This document shows, in pieces, positions 21,094 to 31,200 of a stretch of DNA of 64,000 nucleotides. Position 1 is the stretch's first letter, and each line of letters begins with the position of its first letter. The notes under the pieces are model-generated. The model did no database searches, was not told where the DNA came from, and saw only the letters and a program-made list of their open reading frames with translations. The translations under genes were made by a program, and so were the position numbers. The DNA comes from Flavobacterium sp. JAD_PAG50586_2 (GTDB lineage: Bacteria > Bacteroidota > Bacteroidia > Flavobacteriales > Flavobacteriaceae): the NCBI GenBank assembly GCA_023213215.1, contig CP096136.1, positions 2,356,001-2,420,000 of the forward strand. Reading direction: 5' to 3'.

Positions 21094-22092
21094 TTATAAA
21101 ACAGGTTGCAATACTCTGTTTATTCCATGTATTACTCCGTTAGAGGCTTGAATATCTGCTTGGAATACTCTTCCTAGATTACTAGCAGTATCTCTCACAT
21201 CAACGGTACCTGTACCTAATATTATAGTTGTGTTTTGTACAGGATCTGTAAACATAGGAACAACCTGATTGTTGGAAAGTTGATTTGAACGGACATTCCC
21301 TGCGGTTGTAACGTGGTATTGCAGTACTTTAGTAACTTGGGCAGCAGTGGCGCCATTTGCAAAGCCTCCAACTCCCAAAGCTGCTGTAAATGCTGCATTG
21401 TTTGGAGCAAAAAGAGTTGCAGGAGTTGTTGCACTAAGTCCTGATAATGCTGTCAATACCGCACTTTGATCCCCGAAAGCACCACCCGTACTTGTCACAG
21501 CAGTTTGTAAACTATCAAAATCAGGATTGTCAACCACATGGTCAACCAACGTTGGTATTTGAATTACTCGATTTACTATATGAATAACACCGTTACTAGC
21601 ATCAACATCTGCCGTTGTAACTACTGCTCCTTTACTGTCAATACCACCATTTAAGGTTACCGTTGCTCCAGACTTTTGAACAAACATACTGATTGTTGGA
21701 GAGTTGGTAGCTGAATTAAATGGTGAAAGAGTTGAGACATAAGTTGAAGCTGGAATTGCAGTACTTTTAATTTCAGAACCAATCACGTGATTTAGTAGAA
21801 TTGCTTTTAATACGTTAACATCAACATTATTAACATTTACACCAGCACCAAGAGATGTGAAAAATGTATTGAATGCAGCATCTGTAGGTGCAAACACGGT
21901 AAATTGTCCCGAACCATCTAAGGTTGCTACTAAATTGGTTCTGGTTAATGCCGTTTCTAAAATAGAGAAATCAGCATTCGCTATTGCTATATCTGCAATA
22001 GTTTGTTGCGCCGGAGAGTCATCATCACTACTACATGAAAACATTGTTATTGCAAGACATGCAATGCTCATTTTTTTAATTAAATTTTTCAT
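21094..22092 (-). CDS. Lipoprotein with two fasciclin (FAS1) domains
   Basis: 332 residues. The N-terminus is a lipoprotein signal with the lipobox TMFSC (Cys20) followed by SSDDDS, so the mature protein is acylated. Two FAS1 domains follow at about 33-175 and 180-331, each with the TVFAPTDAAF or TLFAPNNAAF motif and a closing NGVIHxINRVLQ motif. FAS1 domains mediate adhesion or matrix interaction. It is close to a second FAS1 lipoprotein upstream, but with its own promoter. Confidence 0.92.
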   Translation of the reverse strand: MKNLIKKMSIACLAITMFSCSSDDDSPAQQTIADIAIANADFSILETALTRTNLVATLDGSGQFTVFAPTDAAFNTFFTSLGAGVNVNNVDVNVLKAILLNHVIGSEIKSTAIPASTYVSTLSPFNSATNSPTISMFVQKSGATVTLNGGIDSKGAVVTTADVDASNGVIHIVNRVIQIPTLVDHVVDNPDFDSLQTAVTSTGGAFGDQSAVLTALSGLSATTPATLFAPNNAAFTAALGVGGFANGATAAQVTKVLQYHVTTAGNVRSNQLSNNQVVPMFTDPVQNTTIILGTGTVDVRDTASNLGRVFQADIQASNGVIHGINRVLQPVL

Positions 22093-22115
22093 AGTTATTT
22101 TGTTTAGAGTTTATA

Positions 22116-22143
22116 CAAAACTAAAACAATTTTGTTTAACAAA
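22116..22143 (-). promoter_or_regulatory. Promoter of the two-domain fasciclin gene
   Basis: On the minus strand a -33 TTTG (22143-22140) and a -7 TAGTTTTG (22123-22116) are separated by 16 bases, matching the Bacteroidetes consensus closely. The -7 element ends 23 bases before the ATG at 22092. Best-looking promoter in the window. Confidence 0.55.
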
Positions 22144-22304
22144 AATAACTAATTCTTAAACAAAATCACATTTAAGAAAAATTTAACTACTTTGTTTAAG
22201 CTGTTAATCAACTCCTTACTTATTAAGTATCCGTCTTTATTACACTATTCAATTTCGCCCATATACTATGATTAAACATAAATTTTGGTTATAGTAGAAA
22301 TAAA

Positions 22305-22333
22305 AAAACCATCTCTTTTTGGAGATGGTTTCT
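22305..22333 (-). terminator. Terminator of the one-domain fasciclin gene
   Basis: Stem AAACCATCTC (22306-22315) / GAGATGGTTT (22322-22331). Read on the minus strand it ends in a seven-T run. It lies about 20 bases after the stop of the gene at 22354-22944. Confidence 0.8.
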
Positions 22334-22353
22334 ATTTTATAGAATTTTCGTTA

Positions 22354-22944
22354 TTAATTACCTGTCGGAGAAAAATTAGGTATTAAAACTCCATTCACTG
22401 GATGAATTACCCCATTTGTACATATTACGTCTCTAGCAATTACTTCAGCTGTTGTAGGATTGCTTGGATTATTACCGTTTAAGGTAACTTTGTTTGTTTC
22501 ACCTGCGTAAGTAACATCTGCAGGAAGAACAGGTGCTATTGTAACTTTAAATGTTTGTCCATATAAACTAGTAACATCTTGGTTATTTGTTAATGAAGTT
22601 GATAATGCTCTAGAAGAAATAGTATGATACCTTAAAATATCTCTTAATGAATCTTTTGCTGTTGGATATTTAAATATTGAATCAAGTTTTGCATAACCCA
22701 AATTATTTGCAGCAGTAAGCATAGCATCATTAGTAGGAACAAAAACTGTAAAATCTCCATCATTCTCAAAAGTTGAAGTTAACCCTAATGAATCTAAAGA
22801 TCTTGAAAAGTCACTAAATTCTGGAGTTATTTCTGCTATTTTAGCTATTGATACTGCTTTAAAGTCTTTCTCTTCTTCAGTAGTAGAACAAGAAACAACT
22901 GTAAACACTAACGTAATTAATGCAATTTTAATTAAATTTTTCAT
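22354..22944 (-). CDS. Lipoprotein with one fasciclin (FAS1) domain
   Basis: 196 residues. Lipoprotein signal with lipobox VVSCS (Cys19) and then acidic residues. A single FAS1 domain at about 33-190 shows FTVFVPTNDAM, LRDILRYHTI and a closing NGVIHPVNGVLIP. It is probably a paralogue of the neighbouring two-domain gene, made by duplication. Both would be surface or outer-membrane lipoproteins with an adhesive role (inference from the domain). Confidence 0.92.
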   Translation of the reverse strand: MKNLIKIALITLVFTVVSCSTTEEEKDFKAVSIAKIAEITPEFSDFSRSLDSLGLTSTFENDGDFTVFVPTNDAMLTAANNLGYAKLDSIFKYPTAKDSLRDILRYHTISSRALSTSLTNNQDVTSLYGQTFKVTIAPVLPADVTYAGETNKVTLNGNNPSNPTTAEVIARDVICTNGVIHPVNGVLIPNFSPTGN

Positions 22945-22967
22945 TTAGTTTAAGTTTTAAATTTTTT

Positions 22968-22998
22968 CAAATATAAAAAGAATAATTTAATTTGCCAA
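22968..22998 (-). promoter_or_regulatory. Promoter of the one-domain fasciclin gene
   Basis: On the minus strand a TTG (22998-22996) and a -7 TATATTTG (22975-22968) are separated by 20 bases. The -7 element matches TAnnTTTG and lies 23 bases upstream of the ATG at 22944, the same distance as for the other fasciclin gene. Confidence 0.45.
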
Positions 22999-23162
22999 TA
23001 ATATCTTAAAACAAATAAAAGCTTTAGTTAATACCAAGTTTATATAATTGTATTTTGATAATTATTAAAAACGTTGGGTTATACTAAATAGTATTTTTTT
23101 CGTTAACTTGATAAGTTTAATTTTGAAGTTTGTTTTTATACTTTCGCAAATAAATAATTCAC

Positions 23163-23942
23163 ATGAAATATATTATAATAGTATTATTAATTTCCGTATC
23201 GGTTTTTGCTCAAGATATCAATAAAACTGACAGTAATGGGAAAAAACACGGGCTTTGGAAAGGTATTTATGAAGAATCAAAACGACCTCGTTACGAAGGT
23301 AGCTTCGAACACGGAAAAGAAGTTGGGGTTTTTAAATTTTTTGATGATACAAAGGCTGGAACTGTAATCGCCACGAGAGAATTTAATACAAAGGATAATT
23401 CTTGCTACACTATTTTTTACAATCAAAGTAAGCATAAAGTAAGCGAAGGAAAAGTAGTCAACAAACTATTTGATGGCGACTGGAAATATTACCATGAAGA
23501 TTTGCCGTCAATTATGACACTTGAACATTATGCTAATGGAAAATTGAATGGCGTTAGGAAGGTATATTACAAAAGCGGTGAAATCGCAGAAGAGACTACA
23601 TATAAAAATGGTATAAAAAATGGAGCTTATAAAAGTTATGCAGAGAATGGAGTGGTAATGGAAGAGTCTTTTTACAAAGAGGGAGAATATGAAGGAGCAG
23701 CAATTTATCGAAATACTCAAAATCAAATTTCAGGACAAGGGCTTTATAAAAAAGGAAAGAAAGTGGGCATGTGGAAAGTTTTGGAAAAAGGAAAACTGAA
23801 AGACGTCAACATGAACCTGCAAAAGAAAAAATTCAAAAAGCCTGCAATGCCAAAACAGTCGGATGTCAAAGTTGAAGTTAGGGATGCACCAAAACCAAAT
23901 CCCGACTTAGAAGAGGAACTCAAAAATAAAATGGGAAGGTAA
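23163..23942 (+). CDS. Exported MORN-repeat (YwqK-like) protein
   Basis: 259 residues with a signal peptide (MKYIIIVLLISVSVFAQ). The body contains repeated MORN-type units of 20-25 residues: GKKHGLWKGIY, GVFKFFDD, GDWKYYHED, GKLNGVRKVYYKSGEIAEET, GIKNGAYKSYAENG, GEYEGAAIYRN and GKKVGMWKVLEKG. Such proteins are often labelled YwqK-family antitoxins, but with a signal peptide and no partner toxin here an envelope role is more likely. The last 50 residues are basic then acidic and low complexity. It precedes mnmA. Confidence 0.85.
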   Translation: MKYIIIVLLISVSVFAQDINKTDSNGKKHGLWKGIYEESKRPRYEGSFEHGKEVGVFKFFDDTKAGTVIATREFNTKDNSCYTIFYNQSKHKVSEGKVVNKLFDGDWKYYHEDLPSIMTLEHYANGKLNGVRKVYYKSGEIAEETTYKNGIKNGAYKSYAENGVVMEESFYKEGEYEGAAIYRNTQNQISGQGLYKKGKKVGMWKVLEKGKLKDVNMNLQKKKFKKPAMPKQSDVKVEVRDAPKPNPDLEEELKNKMGR

Positions 23943-24009
23943 ATAGGTTTTGTCTACGGCCAAATTGTTTTAACTGATATTATAACATTAAATTTTACAT
24001 AATTTGCGG

Positions 24010-24017
24010 TAACTTTG
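24010..24017 (+). promoter_or_regulatory. -7 element of mnmA
   Basis: TAACTTTG fits TAnnTTTG exactly and ends 17 bases before the mnmA ATG. No convincing -33 element was found at the proper distance. Confidence 0.4.
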
Positions 24018-24034
24018 CCGCAAATTTTTTTCAA

Positions 24035-25221
24035 ATGAAGCGAGTTGTTGTTGGGCTTTCCGGAGGTGTTGATTCGAGTGTTGCTGCTTATCTTTTAAAG
24101 GAACAGGGCTATGAAGTCATTGGTCTTTTTATGAAAAACTGGCATGATGATTCGGTCACTATTTCCAATGAATGTCCATGGTTGGAAGACAGCAATGATG
24201 CACTTCTTGTTGCTGAAAAACTTGGAATTCCATTCCAGACAGTTGATTTAAGCGAACAATACAAGGAGAAAATCGTTGACTACATGTTTAAGGAATACGA
24301 ACAAGGCCGAACTCCAAATCCGGATGTGCTTTGCAATCGCGAAATCAAGTTTGATGTTTTTATGAAGATTGCTTTATCGCTTGGCGCTGATTTTGTGGCA
24401 ACAGGACATTATTGCAGAAAAGGCGAAATCGATGTTGACGGAAAAACGGTTTATCAATTAATAGCCGGTAAAGATGTAAACAAGGATCAATCTTATTTCC
24501 TTTGTCAGCTCTCGCAGGAACAGTTAGCAAAATCATTATTTCCGATAGGCGAATTAACCAAGCCTGAAGTTCGCGAAATAGCCCTACAATTGGATTTGGT
24601 TACAGCCGAAAAGAAAGACTCTCAAGGTTTGTGTTTTATAGGGAAAGTCCGTCTGCCCGAATTCCTGCAACAGCAATTACAACCCAAAGAAGGATTAATT
24701 TATGAAATCGATGCCGATAGCGAATTGTACAAACAGTCAAAACCAGAGTTTGGTTCGCTTGAAGAACAACTGGTTTTTGAGGCTAAAGGAATTTCCTATC
24801 TTCCGGAAAATGGAAAAGTTGTTGGTAAACATCAAGGCGCACATTATTTTACCATTGGGCAACGCAAAGGATTGAATGTGGGTGGAACCAAAGAAGCGCT
24901 CTTCATTATCGCAACCGATGTAAAATCTAATGCTATTTATACCGGTCAGGGCGCAAATCATCCTGGCTTACTCAAAAAACCTTAAGGGTTCAGCCCTCAG
25001 AGACTCATTGGATACGCGAAGATTTGAAATTGAAAAATGGAGAAACAATGCAGGTTATGGCTAGAATCCGTTATCGTCAGGAATTGCAAAAAGCCACGCT
25101 TCATCAATTTGAAAGTGGATTATATGTTTCTTTTGATGAGCTACAATCCGCCATTACCGAAGGCCAGTTTGTAGCCTGGAATATTGGCGATGAATTAGTT
25201 GGTTCAGGAGTAATTTCATAA
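24035..25221 (+). CDS. mnmA: tRNA 2-thiouridylase MnmA, apparent frameshift near the 3' end
   Basis: Thiolates U34 of certain tRNAs using sulfur relayed to the enzyme. The P-loop [15 protein letters not shown] (about residues 7-21), the first catalytic Cys in [12 protein letters not shown] and the second in [11 protein letters not shown] are present. The reading frame breaks at the six-A run 24974-24979, and one extra A gives a continuous protein of about 395 residues, the family length, ending at 25221. The C-terminal part after the break ([32 protein letters not shown]) matches the MnmA beta-barrel end. A sequencing error is the likely cause. Confidence 0.93.
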
Positions 25222-25246
25222 ATTAGCAGTTCCAACGAAATATGCT

Positions 25247-26872
25247 ATGAACAAAATCTTCGTTTTTGCCTTTTTCCTGCTGACTTATTGTGGCTATTCT
25301 CAGCAAGATGCCTGGGTTTATTTTACAGATAAGCCCAATTCACAATATTATTTTGACAATCCTTTAGAAATGCTTTCCCAGCGTTCACTAGACAGAAGGT
25401 CGAATCAGAATATAGCCATCGATATAAAAGACGTGCCCATTCATCAGCCTTATGTTGACGAAATAATTACTGCTCCCGGAATAGATGTTAAAGCCAAGTC
25501 AAAATGGCTGAATGCTGTCCATGTTCGTGGCTCGGTGGATGATATACAGAATTTGTCTTCATTAACTTTTGTCGACTATATTCAGTTTGCTGATGCCAGT
25601 CTGAACACCACTGGTAAAATTAAAAACGGTTCCAAGAATGTAGTTATGCAGAAGGTAAATAAGCAAATGGATACCGAAGCACTTTTCAACTACGGAAATT
25701 CAGGGAATCAGATTCAGATGCTGAACGGCCATTCATTACATCAGGCCAATTACACAGGAACTGGAAAAATAATTGCCGTTTTAGATTCCGGATTTTTAAA
25801 TGTGAATTCCGCTCCTGCTTTTGAAAGATTGTTTACAAATAATTTAATCCTCGGAGGTTACAATTACGTTAGCCAAAGTGCAGACGTTTATTCGCTCCAC
25901 AATCATGGTACCATGACGCTTTCCTGCATGGGAGGTTTTGTAGATGGCCAGCTTGTCGGAACAGCTCCTGATGCACAATATTATCTTTTTGTGACAGAAG
26001 ATGTAACCGAAGAAAATCCGGTAGAAGAAAGTTATTGGGTGGAAGCGGCAGAAGAGGCAGATCGATTGGGTGTAGATGTTATCTCTACTTCGTTGGGTTA
26101 TTATCAATTTGATAATCCAAATTACGGACATGCTTATAGTGACTTTACCGGAGATGAGGCTTATGCGTCGAAAGGCGCTAATATTGCTTTTAGCAGAGGA
26201 ATGATTGTCGTGGCAAGTGCAGGAAATTCAGGTGCCAGTGCCGAGCCTTTAAATCATGTGGGTGTTCCGGCGGAAGCTACCAATGTTCTGGCAGTTGGTG
26301 CAGTGAGAAATAATGAAGATCGTGCCCTTTTTAGTTCTGTTGGACCAAGTTTTGACGGAAGGATAAAACCCGATGTTATGGCGCAAGGTCAGGAAGCAAC
26401 TGTTGCCTATAATAACGTAATGATTTCGAGTGGAACTTCATTTTCATGTCCGATTTTGGCAGGAATGATTACGAGTTTTTGGCAGGCTGCTCCCAATTTA
26501 ACTAACGAGCAGGTAATCGATATTGTTAAGCAGTCTTCCGATAAATTTGCCAATCCTGATAATGCTTATGGTTATGGAATTCCCGATTTTCAATTGGCAT
26601 TGGATTTGGCACAGCTTTCTGTAAATGATCCTTCAAAGGGAAAATTTTTGGTTTATCCAAATCCGACTCACAATAATCTTTTTGTTTCTTTTCCAAATGG
26701 TTTTGATGAAGCTAAACTAATTCTTTATAATGCATTGGGACAAAATGTTTTTGAAAGATCGATTCAAAACTCTCAAACAGCAGTTTCTTTAGAGGACTTA
26801 AATTCTGGAATATACTTTTATAAAATAAACAGCAGTTCATTAGTGCAATCCGGAAAAATCATTAAAAACTAA
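25247..26872 (+). CDS. T9SS-exported subtilisin-family (S8) serine peptidase
   Basis: 541 residues. A signal peptide (about 1-19, ending YCGYSQQ) is followed by a propeptide-like region and an S8 catalytic domain. The triad is Asp180 (AVLDSGF), His220 (HNHGTMTLSC) and Ser398 (SSGTSFSCP), with oxyanion-type Asn327 (SAGNSG). From about residue 466 there is a type A T9SS sorting domain (KFLVYPNPTHNNLFVSF, ending SGIYFYKIN and KIIKN). The protein should cross the outer membrane by the type IX system and act as a surface or secreted protease. It starts 25 bases after mnmA. Confidence 0.95.
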   Translation: MNKIFVFAFFLLTYCGYSQQDAWVYFTDKPNSQYYFDNPLEMLSQRSLDRRSNQNIAIDIKDVPIHQPYVDEIITAPGIDVKAKSKWLNAVHVRGSVDDIQNLSSLTFVDYIQFADASLNTTGKIKNGSKNVVMQKVNKQMDTEALFNYGNSGNQIQMLNGHSLHQANYTGTGKIIAVLDSGFLNVNSAPAFERLFTNNLILGGYNYVSQSADVYSLHNHGTMTLSCMGGFVDGQLVGTAPDAQYYLFVTEDVTEENPVEESYWVEAAEEADRLGVDVISTSLGYYQFDNPNYGHAYSDFTGDEAYASKGANIAFSRGMIVVASAGNSGASAEPLNHVGVPAEATNVLAVGAVRNNEDRALFSSVGPSFDGRIKPDVMAQGQEATVAYNNVMISSGTSFSCPILAGMITSFWQAAPNLTNEQVIDIVKQSSDKFANPDNAYGYGIPDFQLALDLAQLSVNDPSKGKFLVYPNPTHNNLFVSFPNGFDEAKLILYNALGQNVFERSIQNSQTAVSLEDLNSGIYFYKINSSSLVQSGKIIKN

Positions 26873-26912
26873 TATATTCTACCGCTTAGAATCTGAAACA
26901 ACTTCCGATTAA

Positions 26913-27857
26913 ATGAATAAAATTACCCAACTTTTCAATATAAAATACCCAATTGTTCAAGGAGGAATGATTTGGAATAGTGGTTATAAACTCGCAAGTG
27001 CCGTTAGCAATGCAGGCGGTTTAGGTTTGATAGGCGCCGGTTCTATGTATCCTGACGTTCTGCGTGAGCATATCCAAAAATGCAAAAAAGCTACCGATAA
27101 ACCTTTTGGGGTTAATGTTCCAATGCTCTATCCCAATATTGAAGAAATTATCCAAATTATTATACAGGAAAACGTAAAGATTGTTTTTACTTCTGCCGGA
27201 AATCCAAAAACATGGACAACTTATTTAAAGGAAAACGGGATTACAGTCGTACACGTGGTAAGCAGTTCTAAATTCGCTATAAAAGCTCAGGAAGCCGGAG
27301 TGGATGCAGTTGTCGCCGAAGGTTTTGAAGCTGGCGGTCATAATGGGAGGGAAGAGACCACAACATTTACTTTGATTCCGATGGTTAAGGAGCAGATAAA
27401 TATACCTCTGATTGCCGCTGGCGGAATTGCTACTGGTAGAGGAATGCTGGCCGCAATGATTCTTGGTGCAGATGCGGTACAAATGGGTTCCCGATTTGCA
27501 GCTTCATTCGAAAGTTCGGCACATGACAGTTTTAAACAAACTATAATAAACGTAAAAGAAGGCGACACCCAATTAACCTTAAAGGAACTCGCTCCGGTTC
27601 GATTGATAAAGAATAAGTTTTATCAGGATGTGGAGGAATTATATTCCAAATCGCCATCTAAAGAAGACTTAGAAAGTCTATTAGGAAAGCGAAGAGCTAA
27701 AAGAGGAATGTTTGAAGGAGATTTAGTCGAAGGGGAGCTAGAGATTGGCCAGGTTGCAGGTTTAATTCATGAAATTAAATCTGTAAAAGATATTATTGAT
27801 GATATAATTGTTGAATTTGAAAAATGCAAAAAGGAAGTTAATGATGTAAAGTTTTAA
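26913..27857 (+). CDS. Nitronate monooxygenase / 2-nitropropane dioxygenase-like flavoprotein
   Basis: 314-residue TIM-barrel FMN enzyme. Family features are the start KYPIVQGGMIWNSGYKLASA, GGLGLIGAG, the active-site-like GFEAGGHNGREETTTF with a His, and the phosphate-binding region PLIAAGGIATGRGMLAAMILGADAVQMGSRFAAS. Members either oxidise nitronates or, in FabK relatives, reduce enoyl-ACP. The sequence alone does not settle which. The ATG at 26913 is preceded by 40 bases after the protease gene, perhaps the same operon. Confidence 0.88.
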   Translation: MNKITQLFNIKYPIVQGGMIWNSGYKLASAVSNAGGLGLIGAGSMYPDVLREHIQKCKKATDKPFGVNVPMLYPNIEEIIQIIIQENVKIVFTSAGNPKTWTTYLKENGITVVHVVSSSKFAIKAQEAGVDAVVAEGFEAGGHNGREETTTFTLIPMVKEQINIPLIAAGGIATGRGMLAAMILGADAVQMGSRFAASFESSAHDSFKQTIINVKEGDTQLTLKELAPVRLIKNKFYQDVEELYSKSPSKEDLESLLGKRRAKRGMFEGDLVEGELEIGQVAGLIHEIKSVKDIIDDIIVEFEKCKKEVNDVKF

Positions 27858-28227
27858 TTCTTAAAAAAATTAACATTTAATTGTTGATAGGTTCAGATTT
27901 GAGTTTGAACTTATTAACAATTTTTTATTTTTAAGCTAAATCTAACTCTGGTGATAACTTTAATATTTTATTTTTCTAGAGTATAAGATATTGTTTTTCA
28001 AATAAATAAATGTTTTTAACGTGTTCTTATTGTTGTTGATAATGTTGATTAATTTGTTTATAACATTTTAACAAGTCAAATGCTGCGACTGTTTTAATGA
28101 GTAATATAGTGGAAGCTTTTTTGCTTAGGTGAATACTATATGTAATAGAGGTTAATTTATTTTTAACATAATATTATGAGGGGTAAAATTACACCTATTT
28201 GCAAAATCGTTTAAAATTGAATTGCTT
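27858..28227. other. Leader region of the giant adhesin gene
   Basis: 370 bases without a gene, very AT-rich. A possible nested hairpin pairs ATATAGT (28104-28110) with ACTATAT (28135-28141), and inside it AAGC (28113-28116) with GCTT (28123-28126). I find no perfect TAnnTTTG element; CTATTTG near 28196-28202 is the nearest. The region probably holds the promoter and a long leader for the adhesin operon. Confidence 0.35.
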
Positions 28228-31200
28228 ATGGGGATTACTACTTTTTCTAAAAAATCTTTTTTTATTTTATTTCTTTATTATTTCTTATCGGATATAGTAA
28301 AGCCTATTCTCAGTGTCCTACTGTTACAAATGCAACCCAGTCTTTTTGTGATATTCAATCACCTACAATTGCGAATCTTGTCGCTACAAACAATGGCGGT
28401 GGAATAAGGTGGTATGCTACCGCTACATCTACAGCTCCATTATCAAATGCAACAGGTTTATTGGATGGAGAAGATTATTTCGCTGATGACAATACAGGAA
28501 CATGCGGAACAAGACAAAGTGTTGTGGTCAGGATTTATTCAGCTCCAACTGGAGCTAATTTTCAGGGAGTTTGTGTGACTAATGCAAATCAGGCAACTCC
28601 ATCAAACCCACAATTCGTAATTTCAGGAAATGGATTAAGATGGTACACGGTGCCAAGTGGCGGAACGGCTATATCTAATTCTACTATACTTTCAGATAAT
28701 ACCATTTATTATATAAGTCAGACTAATCCAGATACAGGATGCGAAACTTCGAGGCTGCAATTATTTGTGAATGTTGGAGTCGTGCCGGTTCCTACAGGTG
28801 CTGCGGTGCAGGAGTTTTGTAATGTAGGTACTCCGCCAACTGTGGGCGATTTGGTTGCTTCGGGAAATAACAATTGGTATTTGACATCTACTTTTGGGGT
28901 TCCTTTAGATGCGGCAACACCCTTAGTAAATAGTCAATTTTATTATGCAACAACTGTTGATCCGCCTTGTGAAAGTACAGACCGGCTCCAGGTCCTGGTA
29001 AATATTTATGAACCAAATGATGCCGGGAGTAATGGAAATAGAAGTATTTGTGTAAGTCAGATTCCTACTACTCCTGCTTTTAATCTGTTTAATTTGTTAG
29101 GAGGATCGCCAGATAACACAGGTGTTTGGACTGGCCCAATAGCAACTTCCAATGGAGCGCAAGGAACATTGAATCCTTCCTCAATGACTGTAGCAGGAAG
29201 TCCTTATGTGTTTACTTACACTGTTTCTTCAGCTTTATGTGCAACTGATACATCAACTGTAACTGTAATAATTAATCCTACACCAACAGTAACAGTAACT
29301 AGCCCAACAATTTGCCAGGGAGCAACCGCAACTGTAACAGCTACTCCAAGTCCAGCCGGAACCTATGCCTATGTTTGGACAGTTCCAACAGGAGCTGCCA
29401 ATCCAGGGAACGTAGCTACATTTACAACTACCACAGCTGGCGTTTACAGTGTTGTTATTACCAATACAAACACCACTTGCCCAAGCCAGCCTGGTCAAAC
29501 CACGCTATTAATAAACCCTAGACCAACCGTTACAGTTACAAGTCCACCTGTTTGTCAGGGCACACCGGCAACAGTAACGGCTACTCCGATACCTGCGGGA
29601 ACTTATAATTATTCTTGGACGGTTCCAATTGGGGCAACAAATCCAGGAAACGTAGCGACATTTACAACTACTACAGCTGGAGTTTACAGCATAATTATCA
29701 CTAATCCCACTACTAGCTGTTCAAGTTTGCCGGCACAAGTTACGGTTGTGATAAATACACCGCCTACAGTAACAGTAACAAGTCCACCAGTCTGTCAGGG
29801 TAGTCCAGCAACGGTTACAGCCACACCAAATCCAGCAGGGACTTACAGTTATATATGGACAGTCCCAACAGGTGCTACTAATCCAGGTAATGTTTCCACT
29901 TTTACAACTACTATTGCAGGAGTTTATAGTGTAATTGCTACTAATACAAATACAAATTGTCCCAGCCAGCCAGGCCAAACCACAGTGGTTATAAATCCTA
30001 GACCAACTGTGACAGTAACAAGTGCTCCGGTTTGCCAGGGTACACCGGCAACAGTAACAGCTACGCCAACACCCGCCGGAACTTACACCTATTCATGGAC
30101 CGTTCCAACAGGCGCTACCAATCCAGGGAATGTAGCTACATTTACTACAACTATTTCAGGAGTTTACAGTGTCATAATCACTAATTCGACTACCACCTGT
30201 GCTAGCTTACCGGCACAGACAACAGTGGTTATCAATACAAGGCCGACTGTAACAGTTACAAGTCCGCCAGTGTGTCTAGGTACACCCGCAACCGTAACAG
30301 CAACTCCAAATCCGGCGGGAACATATACTTATACATGGACCGTTCCAGCGGGTGCGACCAATCCTGGTAACGTATCTACATTTGCAACTACTATAGCTGG
30401 AGTTTACAGCGTCATCATAACCAATCAAACTACTACCTGTGCAAGTTTACCGGCACAGACAACAGTTGTAATCAATCCAACACCAACAGTTACAGTAACG
30501 AGTGCTCCGGTTTGTCAGGGGACACCAGCCACAGTAACCGCTACACCAACACCAGCCGGAACCTATACTTATTCATGGACAGTTCCAATAGGGGCGACTA
30601 ATCCCGGGAACGTGGCCACATTTACCACAACTACAGCTGGAGTCTATAGCGTTATCATTACCAATCCAACGACTAGCTGTCCAAGCCAGCCTGGTCAGAC
30701 AACAGTAGTTATTAACCCAAGGCCAACAGTTACGGTAACAAGTCCTCCTGTTTGCCAGGGTACACCTGCAACAGTAACGGCTACACCAACACCAGCCGGA
30801 ACCTATACTTATACATGGACGGTTCCAACAGGAGCAACCAATCCGGGTAATGTTGCTACATTTACAACGACGACAGCTGGCGTTTACAGTGTGATCATTA
30901 CTAATCCAACAACTACATGTCCAAGCCAGCCAGCACAGACAACAGTAGTTATAAATCCGAGGCCGACAGTTACTGTAACAAGTACTCCGGTTTGTCAGGG
31001 AACACCTGCGATAGTTACGGCTACGCCAACACCAGCAGGAACTTATACCTATACATGGACAGTTCCAACTGGGGTTGCCAATCCGGGTAACGTTGCCACA
31101 TTTACTACAAGTACTCCCGGAGTTTACAGTGTCATCATTACCAATCCAACGACTACATGTCCAAGCCAGCCAGGCCAGACGACAGTAGTTATAAATCCTA

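Noticed and set aside
23163-23942. Toxin-antitoxin system (YwqK antitoxin label)
   Set aside because: The protein has a signal peptide and MORN repeats, and no toxin-like gene is adjacent; an exported MORN protein fits better.
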